Positions 52,139 to 61,322 of a stretch of 64,000 nt of DNA are shown one piece after another (the stretch's first letter is position 1; each line of letters starts with the position of its first letter). This stretch comes from an uncultured Oscillospiraceae bacterium. Its GTDB lineage: Bacteria; Bacillota; Clostridia; Oscillospirales; Ruminococcaceae. The DNA is taken from assembly GCA_934446355.1 (NCBI GenBank), contig CAKSEC010000002.1, positions 62,001-126,000 on the forward strand, in the 5' to 3' direction. A program made the position numbers and the translations under genes. The notes under the pieces are model-generated. The model was not told where the DNA came from. It saw nothing but the letters and a program-made list of their open reading frames with translations, and searched no databases.

Positions 52139-54253
52139 TCACTTTGAGTTTATTTTTATTGCGATATCGTCCGGTGTGACCTCGCCGGCTGCGGCGGGTA
52201 TTACCGAATCGTGGGATTCAGTGCTGCACACTATCATAGGAGTAACGGTGCTGTAGCCTGCCTGCCTTATTCCGTCAATATCGAATGTGACGAGAAGGTC
52301 GCCCCTGCGCACTGACTGACCGTCCGATACGTGGGCTTCAAAGAACTTTCCGCCGAGTTTCACGGTATCTATGCCGATATGCAGCAGTATTTCAGCGCCA
52401 TCGTCAGATACCATGCTGACTGCGTGCCTTGTGTCGAACACCATTTCGATTTTTCCGTCGCACGGGGCGTAAAGTCTGCCCTCGGACGGCTCGACAGCTA
52501 TACCCTCGCCCAACACTTTTTGCGAGAATGCCTCGTCGCTGATCTGCTCAAGCGGAACGACCGTGCCTTTCATGTGGGCGTACAGCGTTATCGGCTTTGA
52601 ACCGCCTTGCTGAGCTGGCTTTTCAGGCTCTGAGATTTCGGGCTTTGTATCAGCAGACAGGTTTATATTATCGCTTTCAGGCGTGTCCATGAACTCCTCA
52701 AGGTCTGAGCGTATAACGGACACCTGCGGTCCGTAGATTATCTGCACGCCGTTTCCCCGATGAATTACTCCGGAAGCGCCGCTTTCTTTCAGCAGGCTGT
52801 CGTTTACGAGCGCAGGGTCTTTTACCGTGACCCTCAGGCGGGTGGCGCAGCAGTCGAGGTCTGACAGGTTAGCTTTGCCGCCGAGCCCCTTTAGTATCAG
52901 CATACTCACTCTGGACCCGCCTGCGGCTTTCTTTTCGTTCAGATCCTTGCGGGTGTAAAGCTTCGTTTCCTCGCCGTCGGCTTCTCTTCCGGGGGTCTTT
53001 AAGTCGAGCTTCGTTATCATGAAATAGAACACGAAGTAGTATATCACGGCGTAAGCCAGTCCCACTATGACTATCCATATCCAGTTGGTTTTCTGGTTAC
53101 CCTGCAGAATGCCGAAAAGCGTAAGGTCGATAATACCGCCGGAAAAGGTCATGCCCACGCCGACATTGAATATGTGCATGAGCATATACGACAGACCTGC
53201 GAGCACGCAGTGCACCGCATACACGGCAGGAGCGGCGAACAGGAACGTGAATTCCAGCGGCTCGGTGATGCCGGTCAGCATTGAGGTCAGGGCAGCCGAA
53301 AGCAGAAGCCCTCCGGCGACCTTTCTCTTTTCCGGACGTGCGGCTCTGTACATTGCAAATGCGGCGGCGGGCAGTCCGAAAATCATGAACGGGAATTTAC
53401 CGGACATGAACCTTGTCGCAGACACAGAGAATTGCTCTGTGCTGCGTGAGGCAAGTTCTGCGAAGAAGATATTCTGCGCACCCTGAACGGTCACGCCGTC
53501 TATCACCATTGCGCCGCCAAGTTCGGTCTGCCAGAACGGCATATAGAACACGTGGTGCAGTCCGAACGGGATAAGCGCACGTTCAAGTATGCCGTATATC
53601 CATGTTCCGGCATAGCCGCTTTCAAGCACCAGTCTGCCAAGCTGAGCGATACCAAGCTGCACCAACGGCCATACGTAGAACATCACAATGCCCACGATAA
53701 GGTACGCGACGCTTGTGACTATCGGCACGAAGCGGGTCCCGCCGAAGAAAGACAGCACCTGCGGCAGCTTTATCTTATAGAAGCGGTTGTGCAGTGCGGC
53801 TGTGCCAAGCCCGACGATGATACCGCCGAAAACGCCCATCTGCAGCGTGGTTATGCCGAGCACCGAGGTGGTGGAGTTTTCCGCCATTGCCTGAACGCCG
53901 CCCTTTGCCGTGATAAGCGCGCTTATTGCGGTGTTCATTATGAGGTAGCCTATCGCACCGGAGAGCGCAGCGACCTCCTTTTCCTTTTTCGCCATACCTA
54001 TGGCAACGCCCATTGCGAACAGCAGCGCAAGGTTGTCGAACACTGCGCTTCCGGTCTTGCTCATGATGTCGAATAAGGTATAGAGAATAGTTCCCTCGTG
54101 TATTGCTCCGGTAAGGTTATAGGTTTCCAGCGTGGTGGGGTTCGTGAATGAACTTCCTATTCCAAGCAGCAGTCCTGCAACAGGAAGCAGCGCTATCGGA
54201 AGCATGAACGAACGTCCGACTCTCTGGAGAACGCCAAATACCTTGTCTTTCAT
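52139..54253 (-). CDS. PTS glucose/N-acetylglucosamine-type transporter, EIICBA fusion
   Basis: Sugar permease with three PTS domains in one chain of 704 residues. EIIC membrane domain (about 1-430, VFGVLQRVGRSFMLPIALLP start and GITEPLEFTFLF loop), EIIB with phospho-cysteine in LDCCATRLRV (near 467), and EIIA with phosphohistidine in LLHIGIDTVKLGG (near 624). The start at 54253 follows GGAGGAGA; an upstream in-frame codon lacks a site. Glucose is my first guess, N-acetylglucosamine the alternative. It heads the ptsG-ptsH-ptsI run; ptsH is 12 bases downstream. Confidence 0.94.
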   Translation of the reverse strand: MKDKVFGVLQRVGRSFMLPIALLPVAGLLLGIGSSFTNPTTLETYNLTGAIHEGTILYTLFDIMSKTGSAVFDNLALLFAMGVAIGMAKKEKEVAALSGAIGYLIMNTAISALITAKGGVQAMAENSTTSVLGITTLQMGVFGGIIVGLGTAALHNRFYKIKLPQVLSFFGGTRFVPIVTSVAYLIVGIVMFYVWPLVQLGIAQLGRLVLESGYAGTWIYGILERALIPFGLHHVFYMPFWQTELGGAMVIDGVTVQGAQNIFFAELASRSTEQFSVSATRFMSGKFPFMIFGLPAAAFAMYRAARPEKRKVAGGLLLSAALTSMLTGITEPLEFTFLFAAPAVYAVHCVLAGLSYMLMHIFNVGVGMTFSGGIIDLTLFGILQGNQKTNWIWIVIVGLAYAVIYYFVFYFMITKLDLKTPGREADGEETKLYTRKDLNEKKAAGGSRVSMLILKGLGGKANLSDLDCCATRLRVTVKDPALVNDSLLKESGASGVIHRGNGVQIIYGPQVSVIRSDLEEFMDTPESDNINLSADTKPEISEPEKPAQQGGSKPITLYAHMKGTVVPLEQISDEAFSQKVLGEGIAVEPSEGRLYAPCDGKIEMVFDTRHAVSMVSDDGAEILLHIGIDTVKLGGKFFEAHVSDGQSVRRGDLLVTFDIDGIRQAGYSTVTPMIVCSTESHDSVIPAAAGEVTPDDIAIKINSK

Positions 54254-54343
54254 GGTTATCTCCTCCGTCTGATTTTGTGTTTCTCTGTATATCATTTGTA
54301 GAAATCCGTCTGATAATACGCCGGCGGAGAAAAACCTTTATTC

Positions 54344-54473
54344 CAGGCTGTCGATAAAGGCGCATCTGCGTCGTCAACGGCATTTCGGCAGGCACAAAGC
54401 CTAGCCGAAATGCCGTTTCCTAGCATCTGCACCTTTCTCGCCACCCTGAAGAAGCAACTTTATCAACAAGCTG
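54344..54473 (+). mobile_element. MITE-like palindromic element, long form (subfamily B), with 8-bp direct repeats
   Basis: A 130-bp copy from CAGGCTGTCGATAAAGG to CTTTATCAACAAGCTG, whose complement (CAGCTTGTTGATAAAG) is an imperfect inverted match to the start. The central arms AACGGCATTTCGGC and GCCGAAATGCCGTT are perfect. CTTTATTC flanks it on the left (54336-54343) and recurs two bases past the right end (54476-54483), as expected for a target duplication. It lies upstream of the EIICBA gene, antisense to it. Confidence 0.85.
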
Positions 54474-54507
54474 AGCTTTATTCTTTGGATATGTGTATCG
54501 GAAGCCA

Positions 54508-54540
54508 AAAATGCGGGAAGTGTGAACTCCCGCATTTTCA
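54508..54540 (-). terminator. Terminator of the DUF421/DUF4363 pair
   Basis: AATGCGGGA pairs with TCCCGCATT around a 9-base loop, with A/T-rich sequence on both sides. On the minus strand it lies just after the DUF4363 stop and is followed by TTTTGG. Confidence 0.65.
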
Positions 54541-54918
54541 TTATAGTATCTTCCAAAGCGTAGGCGTCTGCATTTCCCTGAACAGTTCAAGCTGTGCCTG
54601 AGCACGGTCGCAGGCGGCGTAAAGTTCGTCGTCGCCCGACTGTGCGAACGAGGATATCTCAGCAATGCAGGAGGTTATCTCCATAGCATGGCCGAGGTCG
54701 TTCACCAGAATGCTGTAGTGCAGTATCTTGTCCCATGCCTGATAAAGCTCGTCCGCATATTTCGCCGCCTGCTCGTCGTCGCCGTCGGAATGCGCCTGCT
54801 CCACCTTGTCAACGTAGTCCGAAAGACGGTCCGTGTGCTCTGTCGTGAGATACACCGAGAAAAAGCACCCCGCCGCCATTACGGCGAGAATGATAATGCT
54901 GAGAATTAGGCGGTTCAT
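54541..54918 (-). CDS. DUF4363-family membrane-anchored protein
   Basis: A 125-residue protein with one N-terminal membrane helix (about residues 5-25, ILSIIILAVMAAGCFFSVYL) and a helical, acidic extracytoplasmic domain. Its partner DUF421 gene begins one base upstream on the same strand. DUF421-DUF4363 pairs recur in Clostridia, often linked with spore or envelope functions. The activity is unknown. Confidence 0.85.
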   Translation of the reverse strand: MNRLILSIIILAVMAAGCFFSVYLTTEHTDRLSDYVDKVEQAHSDGDDEQAAKYADELYQAWDKILHYSILVNDLGHAMEITSCIAEISSFAQSGDDELYAACDRAQAQLELFREMQTPTLWKIL

Positions 54919-54919
54919 C

Positions 54920-55597
54920 TCAAAGCCCCCTCTGCCGCTTGATTATCGTGTTCTGACCGTTTCTGTCGGCGGTCATCAGGAACACGTCCTTTATCGACAG
55001 CTTCTGCTGACGAAGCTGCTCGTTGAGCCAGCCTGTGCCAAGTCCCATGCTTGCCAGCTGTTCGGCGTCCTCTCTGCCGTCACGGATTATCACTGCGGGC
55101 GGGTCGGAGGAGGAGCCGCCGCAGTTTACGTCCGCCTTTTCTGCGCTGAGGTAATCTTTCTTTTTCAGGAAATGTATCTTTCCGGTCGTTTCAACGATGG
55201 CGTACCATATTTCGTTGATGTCGAATATCTGTTCCTCGCGCATTGCTTCAACGAGGTCGTCCACTGTATAACGCAGCCGCTTCATTTCCTTTTGCATAAT
55301 GACGCCCTCTGACATTATCACACGTGGGCTGCCTATTATCATCTTGCGGAATTTCGGGAATTTGAGCATTATTGCAGACACGATGATGTCAAGGCACACC
55401 AGCGTCAGGATAGGCACAACGCCCATGAGCATAGGCACTGACGAATCCTCGACAGGTATCGCGGCGATGTTGGATATGAGTATCGTCACCACAAGTTCTG
55501 ACGGCTGAAGTTCGCCTAGCTGGCGTTTTCCCATGAGCCTGAGCGAAAAGGTGATTATAATATAGAGTATGCACGCTCTTATCAGTACGACTGCCAT
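54920..55597 (-). CDS. DUF421 (YetF-like) membrane protein
   Basis: A 225-residue protein with three N-terminal membrane helices (residues ~3-80) and a cytoplasmic YetF-type domain. The diagnostic start is RLMGKRQLGELQPSELVVTI, followed by the IPVEDSSVPMLMG segment and later LRYTVDDLVEAMREEQIF. The last ~100 residues include DYLSAEKADVN, a linker typical of clostridial members. Function is not established. It leads the two-gene unit with DUF4363. Confidence 0.9.
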   Translation of the reverse strand: MAVVLIRACILYIIITFSLRLMGKRQLGELQPSELVVTILISNIAAIPVEDSSVPMLMGVVPILTLVCLDIIVSAIMLKFPKFRKMIIGSPRVIMSEGVIMQKEMKRLRYTVDDLVEAMREEQIFDINEIWYAIVETTGKIHFLKKKDYLSAEKADVNCGGSSSDPPAVIIRDGREDAEQLASMGLGTGWLNEQLRQQKLSIKDVFLMTADRNGQNTIIKRQRGL

Positions 55598-55690
55598 TAT
55601 ATTTCTCCTTTTGAATTGATGAATGTATTATCCCGCATTCTTCCTGTTTTATTCATGCGAGTATTTTAAGGAACTGTTCAGAAATTCATG

Positions 55691-55719
55691 TTGACGGTCG
55701 GGCTTTGTTATATTATAAT
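55691..55719 (+). promoter_or_regulatory. Sigma-A promoter of the GH2 gene
   Basis: TTGACG, 17 bases, TATAAT, about 30 bases before the start codon. Confidence 0.75.
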
Positions 55720-55749
55720 GATACTATAATATTATTAAAGAGGTGGCAT

Positions 55750-58700
55750 ATGAAAACGCTTTTTAATGACGGCTGGCAGTTTGCCAAGGCGCCCGCCGGC
55801 ACTCAGATATCCGATATCAACGGGCTTGAATTTCGTCCGGTGGATATCCCGCACGACTGGCTGATACACGATTCCAATGCGCTTTACGAAAGTTCCTGCG
55901 GCGTATACAGGCGCACTTATGAATATTCGGGCGAGGGAAGCGTGCGGCTGTTTTTCGGCGGCGTATACATGAACTGCACGCTTTACGTGAACGGCAGGGC
56001 TGCCGGCGAGAATAAATACGGCTATTCCTCGTTTGAGATAGACGTGACGGAATACCTCGTTTCCGGCGAAAATCAGCTTGTCTTGCTGGTAAGGCACGAT
56101 TCGCCGAACACAAGGTGGTATTCCGGCGCAGGAATATTCCGTGACATACATATCATCACGACCGGCAGGGACTACCTCGCCACGGGCGGCGTATATTTCC
56201 ACTGCGAAAAGAGCGGCGGCGAATGGCGCTGCACAGTATCCGCAGAGGTCACGGGAAGCGGACAGACGGCGTGCAGGCTGTCCGACAGCATTGGTAATAT
56301 TCTGTATTCCGGCGAATGCGGGACATTCACGCTGCCCGACCGTCCGGAGTACGTCTGGGACATAGAGCGGCCGAATCTGCTGACGCTGACGGTAGACCTG
56401 CTGAGCGGCGGCAGCGCAGTTGACAGCATTACTCAGCGTGTGGGACTTCGCACTGCTGAGTTCCGTCCGGACGGCGGTTTTTTCCTGAACGGCAGACACG
56501 TGAAGCTGCACGGAGTATGCCTGCACCACGACCTTGGTCCTCTTGGCGCAGCATTCAATAAGGAAGCGTGCAGGCGTCAGCTTCTTTCAATGCAGCAGAT
56601 GGGGGCGAACGCCGTGCGTACCTCGCACAATATGCCGGACGAGGGCTTTATGCAGCTTTGCGACGAACTTGGCATTCTTGTGGACAGCGAAGCGTTCGAT
56701 ATGTGGGAGCGGCCAAAGACTGAATACGACTACGCACGCTTCTTTGACGAGTGGTATGAGCGTGACGTGGCTTCGTGGATACGCCGTGACCGCAATCACC
56801 CCAGCGTGATAATGTGGAGCGTCGGCAACGAGATATATGACACGCACGTTTCTCCGAGGGGCAGAGAGGTGTCCGCAATGCTTCATGCAGCGGTGAGAAA
56901 GAACGACCCGCTGAAAAACGCACCTACCACCATTGGCAGCAACTATATGCCGTGGGAGCCTGCGCAGCTTTGTATGCAGGAAGTGGACATTGCCGGCTAT
57001 AATTACGGCGAGAGCCTTTACAGACCGCATCATGAAGCCCACCCCGACTGGTGCATTTACGGCAGTGAAACGACCTCCGGCGTAAAGAGCAGGGGAGTGT
57101 ATCATTTCCCGCTCAGCGCAGCGTTCCTGACTCACGACGACCTGCAGTGCAGTTCGCTTGGCAACTGCCGTGCGGGCGTAGGCGCGGAAACTCCGCAGAA
57201 GGTGCTTGCGGCTGACCTCGATACTGAGTTCTGCGCAGGAATGTTCATCTGGACGGGCAGCGACTATTTCGGCGAGCCGTCCCCCTATTCCACCAGAAAC
57301 AGCTATTTCGGCAATATCGACACCGCCGGACTTCGCAAGGACAGCTTCTATCTGTATCAGGCGGCATGGACGGAGAAACCGGTGCTTCACCTGTTCCCCT
57401 ACTGGGATTTCAACCCCGGTCAGCTTGTGGATATCTGCGCATACACGAACCTTGAATCAGTCGAACTGTTCGTGAACGGCAGGTCGATGGGCGTGCGCAC
57501 TCCGCAGCAGTGGACGGTGAACTGGCAGGCTGAATACCAGCCGGGCAGCATTACCGTTGTCGGAAAGGACGCACAGGGCAGGGAATACACCTGCACCGAG
57601 CACAGCTTTGGCGACAGTGCGGCGCTTCGCCTTGAAGCGGATAAGAAAGTCCTCCGTGCGGACGGCAGGGACTTCACCGCAGTGGTCATTTCCGCTGTCG
57701 ATTCAAACGGATACCCTGTCCGCAACGCACGTGACCGTGTGACGGTGACTGTTTCCGGCGCAAGGCTGACAGGCTTCGACAACGGCGACAGCACTGACTA
57801 CGACAGCTGCAAATGCTCCTGCAGGAAGCTGTTCAGCGGAATGGCGGCGGCGTACATCATGGCGGCAGACAGAGCGGGAGAAGTGATCGTCCGTGCAGAA
57901 GCGCCGGGGCTTGCTCCCGCAGAGATAAGGCTTGAAGCGGTGCCGTCAGAGGTACTGTCGGGCACTGCCTGCGGTGAAGCTATCCCGCCGGAGCACAGCG
58001 GCGAGATACCGGTGCGCAAGATAGAACTGGTGCGCAGCGGCGGCTCTGTGATAACTCCCGAAAAGCCTGAGATAGAGGTTTCTGCGGCAATAATGCCTGC
58101 GGGTGCGTCCTACAGTGGGCTTGAATGGAAGGTAGTCACGCCGAGCGGCATAGAATGTAGTCTGGCGAAGATAACGCAGACTGACGGCGGGGTGACGCTT
58201 CGTGCTGTGGGCGACGGAAGCTTCCGCCTGCGCTGCACCTGCAGCAACGGAAAGCCGCAGCCTGAGGTGGTGTCCGACCTCGAATTTACCGCAGAGGGCT
58301 TCGGACAGCCGTTCACAGACCCTTACAGCTTTGTTGCGGGATGCTTCTACAAGGACAGCCTTGGCGTAATGGACGAGGTATCTGACGGCGGCGTTTCCAT
58401 GACAAAGGACAAGAATATCGTGGGCTACACCAAGGTGGATTTCGGCGAATACGGCGCAGATTCGCTCACTGTCAGAATAATACACTGGCACACCAACGAG
58501 CCGGTCGAGATACGTGTATGGTGCGGAAAACCGCATGAGGGCAGGCTTGTCGGCAGCTTCACATATCAGGCGGACTTCATCTGGCAGACCTATCAGGACA
58601 ACACGTTCACCCTGTCAGAACCGCTTTGCGGGGAGCAGGACATATACTTTGAGTTTGGCGAGCATGAGCAGCGGATATATTTCGGCGGATTTGTGTTCAC

Positions 58701-59076
58701 GCCCCGCCTGAAAGCGTACCAGAAGCTAAACGCTGCACAGGCAGACCTGATACACGGCGACAGCTTTGAAATATCGGGCAGCCGTGTGCTTGGAATAGGC
58801 AATAACGTGGTGCTGGAATTCGGCGGAATGTACTTCAGAAAAGGCATTTCCGCTCTGGAACTTACCGGACGGACACGCCACGACAACGATTCGGTGCATA
58901 TCCACATCGTTGGCGAAACAAAGCTGCGTGAGATAGTGGAGTTCCCCGGAAGCAGCGATTTCACGACCGTGAAAGTACCTTTCAGCAGCTTCAGCGGAAA
59001 GGCGTCAGTGCAGCTTCAGTTCCTGCCCGGCTGTGATTTTGACCTTGACAGCTTCAGGTTTATACCAGAAGAATAA
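55750..59076 (+). CDS. Large cytoplasmic GH2-family glycoside hydrolase (beta-galactosidase-like) with two C-terminal beta domains
   Basis: A 1108-residue enzyme started at 55750 (MKTLFNDGWQFAKAP) after AAAGAGG. Domains: GH2 sugar-binding (about 1-165), Ig-like (165-250), catalytic barrel (250-540), Ig/DUF4982-like (540-760), then two beta-rich segments that resemble carbohydrate-binding modules (about 850-990 and 1000-1108). The acid/base Glu is about 361 in MWSVGNEIYD and the nucleophile about 440 in CIYGSETTSG. There is no signal peptide, so it should act on imported oligosaccharides. Beta-galactosidase is the likely activity, but GH2 also includes glucuronidases and mannosidases. Confidence 0.88.
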   Translation: MKTLFNDGWQFAKAPAGTQISDINGLEFRPVDIPHDWLIHDSNALYESSCGVYRRTYEYSGEGSVRLFFGGVYMNCTLYVNGRAAGENKYGYSSFEIDVTEYLVSGENQLVLLVRHDSPNTRWYSGAGIFRDIHIITTGRDYLATGGVYFHCEKSGGEWRCTVSAEVTGSGQTACRLSDSIGNILYSGECGTFTLPDRPEYVWDIERPNLLTLTVDLLSGGSAVDSITQRVGLRTAEFRPDGGFFLNGRHVKLHGVCLHHDLGPLGAAFNKEACRRQLLSMQQMGANAVRTSHNMPDEGFMQLCDELGILVDSEAFDMWERPKTEYDYARFFDEWYERDVASWIRRDRNHPSVIMWSVGNEIYDTHVSPRGREVSAMLHAAVRKNDPLKNAPTTIGSNYMPWEPAQLCMQEVDIAGYNYGESLYRPHHEAHPDWCIYGSETTSGVKSRGVYHFPLSAAFLTHDDLQCSSLGNCRAGVGAETPQKVLAADLDTEFCAGMFIWTGSDYFGEPSPYSTRNSYFGNIDTAGLRKDSFYLYQAAWTEKPVLHLFPYWDFNPGQLVDICAYTNLESVELFVNGRSMGVRTPQQWTVNWQAEYQPGSITVVGKDAQGREYTCTEHSFGDSAALRLEADKKVLRADGRDFTAVVISAVDSNGYPVRNARDRVTVTVSGARLTGFDNGDSTDYDSCKCSCRKLFSGMAAAYIMAADRAGEVIVRAEAPGLAPAEIRLEAVPSEVLSGTACGEAIPPEHSGEIPVRKIELVRSGGSVITPEKPEIEVSAAIMPAGASYSGLEWKVVTPSGIECSLAKITQTDGGVTLRAVGDGSFRLRCTCSNGKPQPEVVSDLEFTAEGFGQPFTDPYSFVAGCFYKDSLGVMDEVSDGGVSMTKDKNIVGYTKVDFGEYGADSLTVRIIHWHTNEPVEIRVWCGKPHEGRLVGSFTYQADFIWQTYQDNTFTLSEPLCGEQDIYFEFGEHEQRIYFGGFVFTPRLKAYQKLNAAQADLIHGDSFEISGSRVLGIGNNVVLEFGGMYFRKGISALELTGRTRHDNDSVHIHIVGETKLREIVEFPGSSDFTTVKVPFSSFSGKASVQLQFLPGCDFDLDSFRFIPEE

Positions 59077-59097
59077 TGCGGCTCTTGGGCGGCGCAG

Positions 59098-60310
59098 CTA
59101 TTTCGGCTGTGCTGCCCTCAGCTTTTTGCGCCATATCACGGCAAACGAGATAAGAACAGCGGCAGATGTCAGCACCCATGTCACAGGGAATGCGGCGAAC
59201 AGGCTTCTGAGCGTTCCGTAATGGCGGAATACCGTGTAAAGCCTATCCTGACTGCGCATATTCCGGTCATGGTTTGGACTGCGGGCAGTGTGGAATAGCA
59301 AAGGGACACGCTGAATAAAACAAAATCGACCCGTTCAAACGAGCATACTCACGTGTCTGATTTTGTTACGCTTCGCTTTATTCAGTGCGTCCCAAGCCCC
59401 CGCATCGTCCACGCAGGAATCTCATAGAGGGAGCATATCGGCTGCAGGCAGAGAATTATGAGTATACGCTCGCAGGCGTATTCTATTTCAGCCTGCGACC
59501 GTGTGAACAGTCCGGAAGCCTGATAGCGCAGCGCAGTCAGCGACAGGCACATTACCGCCGAAAAAGCGGTCGCCAATACAAGGCAGACGGCGAATATCCT
59601 GCGGCAGCGCTTTATATTTCCTGCGGCGTAGTTCTGGCTGGTGAATGTGGTCGCAGCCTGCCCGAAAGCCGTGTTTACGTAGTATGCAAGGTACTCGAAA
59701 TTCATTGCGATAGCCGAGCCTGCCGCAGCCTCGCTGCCAAAGGTGTTTATTGCAGACTGTATGAATATGTTGGCAATGCAGAACACAGCGCCCTGCAGTG
59801 CGGCGGGAATGCCTATGGCGGCGATTTTCCGCAGGCAGTCCTTTTCGAGCTGCAGACTGCGCAGCGACAGACGGAATTCGCCCTGCTCCCGCATGAGCCA
59901 ATATGTCACCATAAGTGCGCTTATTGCGGTGGAAATATCGGTCGCAAGAGCCACGCCTATAACGTCTATTCTGAATACGATAACGAAAAGCGGATTCAAC
60001 AGCACGTTTATTACTCCCGATATCAGCAGGGCGGCAAGCGGACGTCTGCTGTCGCCATTAGAGCGCAGCACCGCAGAGCCGAAGTCGTAAATCATCAGGA
60101 ACGGGACGCCAGCAAAGTATATCCTGAGGTACTCAGCCGCCTGACCTATGATATTTTCGGGCGTGTTGATGAGCATTAGCAGCGGCTCTGAAACAAACTG
60201 CCCCGCTATGCCGAGCAATACCCCTATCACCACAGAAAATAGCATTGCGGTGTGTACTGCTGCGGGAATATGCTGATGACGTCCTGAACCTATCAGGCGG
60301 GCGAGCTGCC
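59098..60310 (-). pseudogene. MATE-family multidrug transporter, disrupted
   Basis: The sequence from about 60310 down to 59394 encodes MATE helices (QLARLIGSGRHQHIPAAVHT, AFGQAATTFTSQNYAAG, IPAWTMRGL). The first ~70 residues of the family are missing. A 91-bp palindrome at 59303-59393 then introduces a stop. The remaining C-terminus continues beyond it in two frames: STLPAVQTMTGICAVRIG, then FAAFPVTWVLTSAAVLISF after a one-base shift, ending near 59098. An N-terminal deletion, an insertion and a frameshift make this inactive. The divergent LysR gene next to it was probably its regulator. Confidence 0.85.
59303..59393. mobile_element. Second MITE-like palindrome, inserted in the MATE pseudogene
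   Basis: A 91-bp palindrome with ends GGGACACGCTGAATAAA and the complement of GGGACGCACTGAATAAA (14 of 17 matched), plus inner AACAAAATC/GATTTTGTT arms. Removing it restores a MATE reading across the junction (RGL then CYSTLPAVQTMTG), and AAG on both sides may be a 3-bp target duplication. It is unrelated to the main repeat family. Confidence 0.7.
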
Positions 60311-60311
60311 C

Positions 60312-60340
60312 TTGACTTATTTGCAATAATAGTGTATCAT
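60312..60340 (+). promoter_or_regulatory. Promoter of the LysR gene at 60413
   Basis: TTGACT, 17 bases, TATCAT. It sits exactly where the 5' end of the MATE gene is lost, so the deletion endpoint may have been constrained by this promoter. Confidence 0.7.
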
Positions 60341-60412
60341 ATTTCTTGGCATTTGAAAAGCAAATAATATTCATGATAAACATTACAAAACTGCATACAA
60401 GAGGTACAAAAA

Positions 60413-61279
60413 ATGGACGCAAGCATTGTTAAATATATGGCGTTCCTCAAAACCGTGGAATGCGGCAGCTTCACACGTGCGGCGGAACTTCTGAATTACT
60501 CGCAGTCAGGAATAAGCCGCATGATAAGCGACATTGAGGAGGACTGGGGGATATGCCTGCTTGAAAGAAATCGGGGCGGGGTAAGGCTCACCTCTGACGG
60601 AGTGCGCCTGCTGCCCTATATCAGGAGCGTGTGCGAGGAATACCGCAGGCTGCAGATGCAGGCGGACGATATCAGCGGTCTGCGCTCAGGGCTTATCCGC
60701 ATAGGCACGTTTTCGAGCGTGGCGACGCACTGGCTTCCGAAAATGATAAAGGCGTTCCAGCAGGACTACCCGAACATGGAATATGAACTTCTGCTTGGGG
60801 ACTACACAGAGATAGAGGAATGGATAGCCGACGGCAGGGTGGACTGCGGCTTCACCAGTCTGCCAGTGCGCGATGGACTTGAAGCAACGGTATTGGAGCG
60901 TGACGAACTGATGGCAGTAATGCCGGAGGGTCACCCGCTCGCCGAATACGAGAAAGTGCCGGTCGGCGAACTGTGCAAGTACCCGTTCATGCTTCTGGAA
61001 AAGGGCGGCAGAGCTGAGATATCGGCAGTTTTCGACAGGGCTGGCGTAAAGCCTGAGGTGAAATTCACAACATGGGACGACTATGCCGTGATGTCGATGG
61101 TGGAATGCGGACTTGGCATTGCGATACTGCCGAACCTCATACTCAGGCGGGTGCCGTACAGGATATGTATTCGCCCTATCGACGCACCCGCATACAGGGA
61201 TATCTGCTTCGCAGTGCGGGACAGACGGAATGCTTCGCTTGCAGTGAAGCGGTTTTCGGAGTATCTGAATATACGATAA
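60413..61279 (+). CDS. LysR-family transcriptional regulator beside MATE remnant
   Basis: LTTR of 288 residues with an N-terminal helix-turn-helix (FLKTVECGSFTRAAELLNYS, then QSGISRMISDIE) and a periplasmic-binding-like effector domain (about 90-288). LysR genes divergent from MATE transporters are a common Firmicute pair. Here the transporter is broken, so the regulator may have lost its local target. AAGAGG precedes the ATG. Confidence 0.92.
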   Translation: MDASIVKYMAFLKTVECGSFTRAAELLNYSQSGISRMISDIEEDWGICLLERNRGGVRLTSDGVRLLPYIRSVCEEYRRLQMQADDISGLRSGLIRIGTFSSVATHWLPKMIKAFQQDYPNMEYELLLGDYTEIEEWIADGRVDCGFTSLPVRDGLEATVLERDELMAVMPEGHPLAEYEKVPVGELCKYPFMLLEKGGRAEISAVFDRAGVKPEVKFTTWDDYAVMSMVECGLGIAILPNLILRRVPYRICIRPIDAPAYRDICFAVRDRRNASLAVKRFSEYLNIR

Positions 61280-61322
61280 ATACACGAAGTGGCGGCTCGA
61301 TTCTAAAGCCGCCGCTATGTGT

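Noticed and set aside
12286..54473. Repeat copies as a CRISPR array or integron attC sites
   Set aside because: They are dispersed over 42 kb, on both strands, without regular spacers, Cas genes or an integrase.
59385..60179. A 264-codon plus-strand frame opposite the MATE remnant
   Set aside because: It is the complement of recognisable MATE helices and has no membrane segments or motifs of its own.
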